Shown here: piece after piece, positions 55,480-64,000 of the stretch
How the letters are laid out: every line of letters begins with the position of its first letter
Numbering within the stretch: position 1 is the stretch's first letter
Source: Jaltomata sinuosa
Lineage: Eukaryota > Streptophyta > Magnoliopsida > Solanales > Solanaceae
Length of the DNA: 64,000 bases
Direction of reading: 5' to 3'
NCBI GenBank assembly: GCA_003996215.1
Contig: QJPP01001593.1
Span: 1 to 64,000, forward strand
The notes under the pieces: generated by a model
What the model saw: only the letters and a program-made list of their open reading frames with translations
Told to the model about the DNA's origin: nothing
The model's database searches: none
Program-made: the position numbers and the translations under genes

Positions 55480-56162
55480 GGGAAACAACTCAAATATGCT
55501 ATCGAACTTTGAGAAAAGGCTCATCTATGTCATCATTAATAGTTGAGCTCAACCATGCCACTGCCATTACAAAAGGGCACATTCATGCCATTATTTTTTA
55601 ATGGTCTAGTTTGATGGTTTTGCAAAACCATTCTTTCCACGTGGCGTCTTATTAGAGGTCCATGTCAACAAATTAAACCGGACATATTTATTTAAATTCG
55701 GAATTAAAACCCGTTCCATTAACACCAGACGCCGACCCACCTTAACCCATTTCACTTTTATTTCTCCCCAGACCATTAGATCGAAAATTTCTCCCATTCT
55801 GATGTTTGACTCCCCTGCAGAAGCTTTGAAAATTCAGTGCTTACAAGTCCTAGTCTTCCAATTTCTTTCGGACCCACCTTTTTCTTCTACAATGTATTAT
55901 AATGATGAGTTCATCTGTCAATTTCCTGCTAATTGATCGATCTAAGGGTCTGGGGGAGAAATAAAAGGGAAATGGGTGAGGGTAGGTCGGGTCAAGTATG
56001 GTGTTAATGGGTCGAGTTTTTATTAGAGGTCCACGTGGAAAAAATGGTTTTGCAAAATCATCAAGCCTGACCATTAGAAAACAATGGCATGAATGTGCCT
56101 TTTTTGTAACAGCAGTGGCCTGGTTGAGCTCAAAATTCGCTGACGTATTTGAGCTTTTTCCC
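55480..56162. mobile_element. Foldback Mutator-like element with 9-bp target-site duplication
   Basis: The ends are GGGAAACAACTCAAATA and TATTTGAGCTTTTTCCC. The two halves mirror each other for about 300 bp with small indels (shared CATTCATGCCATT, TTTTGCAAAACCATT, CCACGTGG and CTTTTATTTCTCCCC words). A perfect duplication TAAAAATAA flanks it (55471-55479 and 56163-56171). It is non-coding, 683 bp, nearly all inverted repeat. Confidence 0.9.
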
Positions 56163-56171
56163 TAAAAATAA

Positions 56172-57000
56172 CAATAATACATATTGCAGTGTAGCCCCTT
56201 TTTTCAAACTGTTTATCTAAGTCGAGGGTCTACCGAAAACAGTCTCTCTATCTCTGTTTCTCAGGCATCCTCTTGCACAAAGGTTAAATCTTTTCTTTTA
56301 TTTCTCTATCTCTGTCTCTTTATATTTGTTTCAGTTTTGGAGTTTTTCGCTTTTGTTTTTATGTGTTAAATGCTTCACTTGGTAAGGAAAGAAAGATGGA
56401 AAAAGAGAAACAAAGTAAAACTATGTCTCCATTGAACAATGAGAAAACTAACCACTTCAAAAGGGGTAATTTGTTCCTGAATCTATCAATGGAGGGTTTG
56501 GTTTGGTTTCAAATTTCACAAATACAACTATTAGGAGATGACATCGTTTCTACTTGAAGGGTTCAAGCGTCCAATCTAATTAGAGGAAAAGGAGATGACA
56601 TCGTCTAATAATTTCGATTCATTGAGAAACAATACTTTGTAAGATATAAAAATATTATGAAATATCAAAACTATGAACATCTAGCATTTGCAAAATGGGT
56701 CCATGACAGAAACATACCGCATATTAGACATATAAGGACGTCTATTCCTCTGATGATCAATCACTGTGCGAGCTGCTTACGCTTTCTTGAACTTCCTTTT
56801 TTCAACTTTCTGACAAATATATAAAAGCCAGTCAATTACATGATGAGACCGAGCAAGATATTCTGCTTAATCACTAAAAGGAAATTTGGTGCTGAATAGA
56901 AAGAGTTGAATGCAATCAATTATCAAGTATATGTAGAACAATTAGAATAAGAAAGTTCATTGTTAACTCGAAAGCCAGTAAAAAGTTGGTCAAACTATAT
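56172..57000. other. Intergenic DNA, no gene certain
   Basis: 56217-56252 contains TCGAGGGTCTACCGAAAACA, a small RTE-tail relic. 56245-56440 shares text with 45194-45470. No product recognised. Confidence 0.4.
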
Positions 57001-57480
57001 ACCCAACAACAAGATTTAAAATGAAATATTCAGTTCATATTCAACAGATTTGATCAACAGGTTCTGGCAAAAATGGTTCAAATTCAAGCAACAGATTGGT
57101 CAACAGGTTCTGGCAAAACTTATATATAAGCATTATAACTGAACATCTCAATTATAGCAGTAATATTGTCGCAAAATATATTATCTTTTTCTTCATTCAC
57201 TATTAGCAAATCATCCTTGTCATCTTTCTGGAAAAATTGAGAGGGACTACCGAAGTAAGACTCGTTAACAACACGCATCCAACATGAATTGATGATAGTA
57301 TTGATTGAAGTCGGCCAATTTCAAGCAATAGAACAAATTTTACCATGATTTACGTGCATAATTCCACCACTGCAGCTAAAGACGATATATGAAGAAAACT
57401 TTCAAATTTTTTTCCTAATTGAGGAAACCTAAATGTTGTAGTATTGCTAGCTCCAATTCTGAAAAGGACAACCTCTGCAG
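57001..57480. repeat. Duplicated unit 3, left part
   Basis: Matches 48640-49190 and 37840-38165 (AAATCATCCTTGTCATCTTT, TTCCACCACTGCAGCTAAAG, AATGTTGTAGTATTGCTAGC, GAAAAGGACAACCTCTGC). No ORC1 fragment. Non-coding. Confidence 0.75.
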
Positions 57481-57492
57481 CAGTTTACTGTC

Positions 57493-57730
57493 TTTTTTTT
57501 TTTTGATGACTGTGGTGTCCGGGCCAGCTTTCGCGCACCTCGACTAAATCCACGGGATACCTGTCATCTCCCACCAGTAACAGGTACCAGGTAACTCTGT
57601 CCACCAAGGCTAGAACAGATGGGAAGAATCACCTAGCGTTTTTTGCCTCCGCTGGGATTTGAACCTGAGACCTTAGGCCTCATGGCTCTTTAACCCACTT
57701 CATTGACCACTAGGCCACACCCTTGGGTGC
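57493..57730 (-). mobile_element. SolS-type SINE, full length, with target-site duplication
   Basis: On minus it starts GGCACCCAAGGGTGTGGCC, with pol III A box TGGCCTAGTGG and B box GGTTCAAATCC, and ends in an A tail after CCACAGTCATC. A 12-bp duplication with one mismatch flanks it: CAGTTTACTGTC (57481-57492) and CAGTTTACAGTC (57731-57742). Paralogous units show the empty site at about 40993 and 49186. The tRNA-like head is the promoter, not a functional tRNA. Confidence 0.92.
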
Positions 57731-57742
57731 CAGTTTACAGTC

Positions 57743-58040
57743 TTTTTTTCTGTTTGCTTTATCACTTTATCGACACACATTACATTTTTCTATGTTTCTT
57801 ATTCTCCATTAACAAAATCAAAAATCAAACCAAGAAAAAAATATATTCTTTCGATTCCATTCAACTTTTTCTTATTCTAGCTAGAAATAACAAGCCATTT
57901 TCTTGCTTACCATGTTTTTCCTCTTCTTCTTCACTGTAGTTTCTGTTGTTTAATGAAACAACTATCTAAAATATGAATCTTTCCTCATAAAAATTAACAT
58001 CAATGAACTTGTAAGAACTTAAAATGTAAGTAAAATCTAG
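57743..58040. repeat. Duplicated unit 3, continuation
   Basis: Matches 49196-49520 and the L1-free parts of 41000-42340: ATTCCATTCAACTTTTTCTTATT, CTTGCTTACCATGTTT, then AATGAAACAACTA. Similarity ends where the LINE ORF1 text starts. Confidence 0.75.
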
Positions 58041-58945
58041 AATAGATCACCGGAAAATACCATGTCTGCCATGGATACCACTGTCAAAAACAATGAAAAA
58101 GCTCTTATTCAAAAGGAAATGTTGCTAGATCTTGACAAAGAGACCCTGGTTAGTCTTTTTCGTAACAATCCCTCAATTCTTAAAGTTTTTCAAGTAGCCA
58201 CAAATACCAACAACAATCAGGTCAATACAGACATTCATCAAATCCTAAGGACACGAACCCCCCAAAACAGAACAGACAGCAAACTCACCTTCCCCAGAAT
58301 CCCAAGATATCATCTAATTCTGATCCCCCACCAAAACCCTGAAATTACCGCAGTCTACTCAAAATCTGTATTCTTCCGAAGCCCCTTCTGCTGATACCAA
58401 TAAAGATAATATCCCCAAAGAGGACTACAATCAGAATGCGCAGGAAAAAAATAATGTCCCTAGTGACAAATCGAAGCCCACTGTTCCATCAAAGCCCACA
58501 TTTGCTGCTACTGTCCAAGCAACTCTGGCAGCTACAACAGCTTCTACTACTATTGATATTCAACATGGGACTCATCTCAGTAGCCGGCTGTTTACTTTAG
58601 TGCCGAATATTACTTTGTTAATCTTGCCAATGATTGTAAGCTTACCATAGTTGGGAAATTCATAAAGGGGAAACCAACTATGGAAGAGTTAAGAAAGCTA
58701 TTTAGTAGCCAATTTCAGCTACAGGGATCGGTTAAAATAGCTTACTATGATTATAGAACAGTGTACATTGATTTCTCTAATGAACTAATTTCAATCACAT
58801 CTATTTCAAACCTTTTATACCATGAAAGTTTTGAGATGGACTCCTGATTTCAAACCTCAGCAAGAGACGTCCATTGTGCCTTGCTTGGATCCTTATTCAC
58901 AAATTGTCATGGCATTTATTTCGATGGGCTACTATAGCCAAACTT
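58041..58945 (+). mobile_element. L1 LINE ORF1 (gag-like, DUF4283) remnant
   Basis: Plus-strand frames, with at least two shifts, encode MDTTVKNNEKALIQKEMLLD and later a DUF4283-like stretch: KLTIVGKFIKGKPTMEELRK, YYDYRTVYIDF and WTPDFKPQQETSIVPCLDPY. Plant L1 ORF1 proteins carry this nucleic-acid-binding domain. Interrupted by the Au SINE at 58946. Confidence 0.7.
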
Positions 58946-59130
58946 AAAAAAAAGGGCAGCCCGGAGCACTAAAGCTTCCGCTATGCATAGGGTCCGGGGA
59001 AGGGCCCGACCACAAGGGTCTATTGTACGCAGCCTTACCTTGCATTTTTGCAAGAGGCTGTTTCCAAGGCTTGAACCCGTGACCTCCTGGTCACATGGCA
59101 GCAACTTTACCCGTTACTCCAAGGCTCCCC
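58946..59130 (-). mobile_element. Au SINE, full length
   Basis: On minus: GGGGAGCCTTGGAGTAACGG, A-box region with GGTAAAGTTG, B box GGGTTCAAGCC, then CTCTTGCAAAAATGCAAGG, AATAGACCCTTGTGG, and a final GGGCTGCCCTTTTTTTT. This is the Au SINE known across angiosperms. It lies within the LINE ORF1 remnant, so it is younger than that. Confidence 0.9.
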
Positions 59131-61119
59131 TTCAATACTTGTTCAATTCAATTGCAGGAAACTCCCTCTCAACACAACATCCAACAATTGCAGGTCAACC
59201 CCTCTGTTAACACCAAACAGAACAGGATCCATAATAATCCTCCCTTATTTGGAAGGAGGAATAGGCTTTAGAAGTACTCAAGACATCAGTCATTCCCTTG
59301 CTGCCAAAGTCTGGTGGAACATTAGAACGGGTAATTCTATTTGGAAAAACCTCCTTGAAACCAAATATTAACCAAGAGCTCATCCCGTCTTCAATAAGTG
59401 GGTTGCTGGGCAATCCCATATTTGGAACAGGCTTCTAAATTCAAGAAAGAATTGTGACAAATATATTGTATGAAAATTGGCAAAGGAGATATCTCTTTTT
59501 GATGGGACAACTAGATAGGCACTGGCCCTTAAGCTCACTGTCTTCCTCAAGTTTACAGGTCCAAGAAATTAGAGTTTCAGATTTCATTCCCAATGGATCT
59601 TGGAATCTGTCCAAGTTGAACAATATCTTTCCTAACAATTTGATTTCTCAGATAGTTGGCATTGATATCATCGATACTAATGTTGATATTCCTATATGGA
59701 CTCTTAATCAGCAAGTCTTGTTTACTACTAAATTTGACTGCCAAATTCTAAGTTTCAGGAACCCTACTCTTTCTTCTATGAATATCTGGCATAATAAGAT
59801 GCCATACAAAATTTCCTTCTTTATGCTCAGGCTGCTGGTTAACAAACTTCCCACAGATGAAGCTCTTAAAAGGTATAATATTCATGGACCCGGTAAATGT
59901 ATCTGTTGTACTCAGGGTTACATTGAAATATTGATCATCTCTTTAGAAGAGGAGGCCTTGCTTATTTTGTTTTGGAGTTCTTCTCTAGCTCTTGTGGCAT
60001 TCCTATCAGGCAGGGAAGAATTAGAGACACTCTTATAAACTGGTGGCTGAGCAAGACTAATAACAGAATCCGTGCTGCTTTAATTCAATGTCAGCCTTCT
60101 TTTATTTGTCGGGAGATTGTGAAAGCATGATGTAGCAACAAGTTCGAAGATATAAAAAGTCATCCAGGGGGAGTTATTAATCAGGTAATCCACCAAATCA
60201 AGATGTTGCTCTCTGTTCAATTTCCTAAAGTGCAATTCTTGCATCAATGGAATAATATTCCTTACCAGGTTGAGAGATTCAAGCCTCAGATTAATATCAA
60301 ATGTCTTCGATGGAGAAGGCCTAGTCCTAGGCGATTTAAGCTTAACACTGATGGATGTAGCCAAGGAAACCCAGGCAGTGCAGGTGGAGGAGGCATTCTT
60401 AGAGATGAAAAAGGTCAACTGTCCATGGCCTACTATGAATACTATGGAGAAAGCTCCAATAATGTGGCTGAATCCAAAGCTATTCTTAAAGGAATGCAAT
60501 GACGTATCACAAATGATTACTCTAATGTGGATGTGGAATTTGACTCGCTTCTCATCATCCACATGATCAAAGGGCATACATTTACTAACTGGCAGATTAT
60601 GCATATTGTTAGACATACTAATTCTTTGAAGAATCAAGGCAATGTCAGATTCCATCACTGTTACAGGGAGATTAATAGCTTGGCAGATTGGCTAATTTAG
60701 GCGAGCATACAATGATACAAAGCAGAATGCATTCTTGACAGAGGATTTAATGCTACCTTTGGATGTTAAAAACTGGTTGAAGAATGATATCCAAGGGAAC
60801 CCATCCTTCGGAATTAGAGCTCACAAGAATATTTTCACGTTTGACAATGGTTGATTGCTCTAAGATGATTATCTTTTTTTTTGGTTTTTGAGAACTTACC
60901 TCTTTCTCATTGCCCTAAAGGATGCCCAACTCTTAATGTTATTCTTTCTAAAGCTAGCATAGAATTTTTTTGTATAAGAATGAGCTTTTCATCCTTCATG
61001 TAACGCAAGGTGGATTGAACAAATATCCAAGGCACTGGTTATGTATTTTTGCTATATTAATACATAGATTAGGCAATGCCTAATCACCACCATTAAGGTG
61101 GATTAAAGAAAAAAAAAAG
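59131..61119 (+). mobile_element. L1 LINE ORF2 remnant with RNase H
   Basis: From about 59240 the plus strand encodes C-terminal ORF2 pieces: FRSTQDISHSLAAKVWWNI, FNKWVAGQSHIWNRLLNSRK, NIWHNKMPYKISFFMLRLLV. At 60330-60500 an RNase H domain start appears, FKLNTDGCSQGNPGSAGGGG. Several shifts and stops break it. The 3' UTR ends in an A-rich tail (61107-61119). RNase H after the RT is known in some plant L1 lineages. Confidence 0.75.
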
Positions 61120-61690
61120 AGCAGGTTTCTAGTCCAATTTCCGTCTACATGTGAAAATCCCAACATTCCTCAGCATCAGGCTGAAGTTTTGCCAAAGTCC
61201 CTAGCTAACCACAATCCTGCTACCCAGTTTCAGTCAACATATGAGAACCTGACAGCAGCCCAGTGCAACAATCAGAATTCTCCAAAGCTACCTGCTAATG
61301 GCATCTGCATGCCCCAATATCAATCAAATGGTGAAAATCTGGGTGTCCCTGAGCACAAAACTCAAGTTTGTTCACATCCACCTGCTAATAAAAAATCTAT
61401 CCTCGAGACGCCACATGATTCTGAGGGTGATTTGACAGACGCGGTAGCCGCAGCTGTGGCTGCACTTGCAAAAAGTCAAGAGCAGGTAGTCTGATTGATA
61501 CAGACTTGTTGGTTAAGCCTCTCCGCAACCCAGAAAAAATACCAAGCTGATGAATGAACACGGAATGGTTACCAATCTTAAAACTGGTGCTGCACCTGGC
61601 TCAAAGCCTATTGTTCCTTCTAGTACCACCCCAAGGTCAACAGCTGATCTCTGGATAAGCAGACAACAAGTAATGAAAATCGCAAATGTA
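61120..61690 (+). mobile_element. LINE ORF1 C-terminal remnant (left arm of an inverted duplication from about 61389)
   Basis: A plus frame of about 100 codons from before 61189 to 61494 reads QFQSTYENLTAAQCNNQ and, near its end, AVAAAVAALAKSQEQVV. It looks like the hydrophilic tail of the LINE ORF1 and is not an independent gene. The part after about 61389 is repeated in reverse at 61728-62034. Confidence 0.5.
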
Positions 61691-62051
61691 TTGTTGCTGA
61701 TTCAACTGTCTTCTCTCGGTCACTGCAGCTAAGACATTTGCGATTTTCATTACCTGCTATCTGCTTATCCTAGAAAATCAATTGTTGACCTTGGGGTGGT
61801 ACTAGAAGGAACAATAGGCTTTGAGCCAGATGCATAAACCAGTTCTAGGATTGGTAACCATTCCGTGTTCATACATCAGCTTCGGTATTTGTTCTAGGTT
61901 GCGGAGAAGCTTAACCAAGAAGTCGGTATCAATCAGACTACCTTGCTATTAACTTTTTGCAAGTGCAGCTACAGCTGCGACTATAGCAACCGTCAAATCA
62001 CCCTCAAAACCATGTGGTGTCTCAAAAATAGATTATTGTTGCTGATTCAAC
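61389..62051. repeat. 0.3-kb inverted duplication flanked by a 17-bp direct repeat
   Basis: Arms of about 300 bp (61389-61690 and about 61728-62034) are reverse complements with scattered differences. For example TGAATGAACACGGAATGG pairs with CCATTCCGTGTTCATACA, and ATTGTTCCTTCTAGTACCACC pairs with its complement at 61795. ATTGTTGCTGATTCAAC occurs in the spacer (61690-61706) and again just after the right arm (62035-62051). Confidence 0.85.
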
Positions 62052-62054
62052 GAG

Positions 62055-62545
62055 AACTAACACGTTTTCGTGTATCGAAAGCGGATGACCGGACGGACTG
62101 CGGCGGAAATTACTAGTTGATGGCAACCCCCTAAACAACTGTCTAAACCCTAATTGTTTATTGTAGAGAGCCTAAGAAAATACGGCAGAAAGTATATTTT
62201 GATAGTAAACTATAATTGTACTTATATAGAAATTTTTGGGTTATTTTAACAACCCTAATGGGCCTTAAAACACCCCTTATGGGTGGGCCCAACCGCCCAA
62301 GTTTTCTGCCATAAGTGTCATCGATGGTATAAACGGTAACTTTATAATTATCTAAAGTTTCAATAATTACAATATATAATGAAAGGATTCAATATCCCAA
62401 GTATTTACACATATACTTACTCAGAACATACTTACCCTTAATGTCTAAAATGATATAATCTAAAGTTTATCTTTATTCATTTAAACTGGATGATGGAAAG
62501 CCCGTCAAGCACGGCCCAACACTAAAAATGAGACAGTTTACTAAC
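62055..62545. repeat. Duplicated unit 3, right end
   Basis: Matches 53090-53580: TTTTCGTGTATCGAAAGCGG, GATGGCAACCCCCTAAACAA, ACCCTAATGGGCCTTAAA, TCGATGGTATAAACGG and CCCGTCAAGCACGGCCCAAC. Non-coding. Confidence 0.75.
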
Positions 62546-62558
62546 AAAATTATGAAAG

Positions 62559-64000
62559 TTTTTTTTTTTAGAAAGGTAACTTTGTATTATATCCAAAAAC
62601 AGTACTTGGGTAGTACTGAAACCATATTTACATAAGAACTCTAAAGTGCCTCTATCTCTATCTATAATGAATCAAGGACATCAATGATAGACATAGTGTC
62701 ATTAGAGTAAATCTGATTACACCAAAAACACAACTGTAAGATAAAATTCAACTTAATCTTCTGCACATCATTCTATACCCTCATAGCACCTGGAATTTCT
62801 CTCCTTCCACACTGTCCACCAGATGCAAGCATGGATGAGTCTCCATCTACTTCTGTCCTTTGCTAGAGCACCAACCTCCTCCCAACTTCTTAGAGCTTCA
62901 AAAACCTTCCCTGGCATGGTCCATGCTATGCCCTTAAGGTTTAGAATGATACTCCATATCATGCTTGTGAATTTACAGTGTAGGAAGAGGTGATTCACTG
63001 TCTCAGCAGTTTCTTTACACATAAAGCATCTAGAACACAAAATCTTCCCCCTCTTCATCAGATTGTCCAGTGTGAGGGCAGCTTCTCTAGCTAGTAACCA
63101 CACAAAACAAGATACTTTATATGGAACTTTGGCTTTCCAAATCTGTTTCCATGGCCAATTGGGAATCCGATGGTTGGTCTGACTCATTAGATGGTAGGCT
63201 GCATTAACCCTGTAGGAACCCTTGTTGTTTCCCTGCCACCACAATGTATCTTCACCAGTTTGTAGCCCTGTGAATTGATTCATAACACTAAAAAAATCAA
63301 CCACCCTTTGAACTTCCCAGTCATTTACCTGTCTTCTAAAGCTGACATTCCATCCATGAGGTGACCATGTTTCTGCAACAGTATTGTGATGATAGAGAGT
63401 TAGGTTGTAAATATCTGGGAAGGCCATTTCTTGATTACCAACCTCATGCCATTTATCCTTCCAGAAACTGGTTTTGTTCCCATCTAGTATTCTGATCTTG
63501 GAGTGGGCTTTCAGTTCACTCCATAAAGATCTGATGGACCTCCAGAGACTTACCCCAAAAGGAGATATGACCTCTTTAGTCATCCAATCATCCTCTTTCT
63601 CATATTTGGCTCTAATAACTCTCCCCCATAGTTGTTGTTGCTCACTGGTGTACTTCCATAGCCACTTCATCGTAAGTGTTTTGCTATGTGCCTTCAAATT
63701 CTTGATTCCCAGTCCTCCAAATTTCTTGCCACATATAACAGCTTTCCACTTCACCAAGTGAAATTTTTTCCTCTCTGAGTTCCCATGCCACAAGAAGTCC
63801 CTCCTGATGCTATCCAACCTATTGATGACCTTTACTGGAATAGGGAACAGGGACATCATGTATGTTGGAAGGGCATCAAGAGTGGAATTGATAAGAGTCA
63901 ATCTATCCCCCAAAGATAGATATTGTGACTTCCATCTGGCCAGCTTCTTTTCACATCTTTCAATGACATTGTTCCAGATTTCAACTGACTTTGATTTGGC
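62559..64000 (-). mobile_element. L1 LINE, 3' part (runs off window)
   Basis: On minus the ORF2 frame is open from base 64000 to the stop at 62768, about 410 codons. It includes the conserved LSLGDRLTLINSTLDALPTY junction after the RT, FLWHGNSERKKFHLVKW, a VPYKVSCFVWLLAREAALT stretch, and the zf-RVT motif CSRCFMCKETAETVNHLFLHC. It ends with WWTVWKERNSRCYEG. The 3' UTR reaches an A tail (T run on plus at 62559-62569). The uninterrupted frame suggests a young copy. It jumped into the right end of unit 3. Confidence 0.9.

Noticed and set aside
57640..57725. tRNA-like text with A and B boxes
   Set aside because: It is the promoter head of a SINE; it lacks a complete cloverleaf and acceptor stem, so it is not a tRNA gene.

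Overview
This is plant nuclear DNA, most likely from the nightshade family (Solanaceae). It is AT-rich, with spliceosomal introns (GT..AG, U-rich acceptors). It carries repeat families typical of Solanaceae genomes: Au and SolS SINEs, RTE LINEs ending in (TTG)n, chromovirus-like LTR elements with long LTRs, and TAGGGGTGT-type hAT elements. The family assignment is an inference from these repeats and from protein similarity recalled by eye; no search was run.

Two cellular genes look intact. The first, on the + strand, is an HD-ZIP class IV homeobox gene of the PDF2/ATML1 type (coding 17821-23723, ten coding exons, 726 codons before the stop). It is expected to act as an epidermal (L1 layer) transcription factor. 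It has a leader intron and a probable intron in its 3' UTR. The second, on the - strand, is VPS28 (31172-31801, one coding exon, 209 aa), a subunit of the ESCRT-I endosomal sorting complex, with a probable leader intron of more than 2 kb. The two genes have no evident functional link.

Layout: 1-4516, 5' part of a - strand Ty3/gypsy element (gag plus a 3.1-kb LTR). 4517-15700, intergenic DNA with MITEs, LINE remnants, a hAT element and a probable mitochondrial insertion (about 11325-12340). 15712-25130, PDF2-like gene with a promoter minisatellite, a tandemly duplicated start-codon exon and several intronic transposons. 25130-31171, intergenic DNA with RTE LINE and SINE insertions bounded by clear target-site duplications. 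31172-34400, VPS28 and its leader. 34500-37790, a hAT-like GC-rich element and a 1.4-kb Mutator-like element. 37790-62550, a mosaic of three related duplicated units. Its contents include an ORC1 pseudogene split by a 175-bp solo LTR, two palindromic copies of an RPK2-like kinase fragment, L1 and RTE LINEs, SINEs, a foldback Mutator-like element, a 460-bp tandem repeat, and a large inverted duplication in a LINE ORF1 remnant. 62559-64000, 3' part of a - strand L1 LINE running off the window.

The most interesting signals are: (1) the head-to-head inverted duplications of a receptor-kinase fragment, present twice in the duplicated units and able to form long hairpin RNA; (2) the ORC1 fragment captured inside the same repeat unit; (3) the tandem duplication of the PDF2 start exon, which leaves an upstream ORF encoding a near-copy of the protein's own N terminus; (4) the 0.3-kb inverted duplication at 61.39-62.04 kb, flanked by a 17-bp direct repeat.
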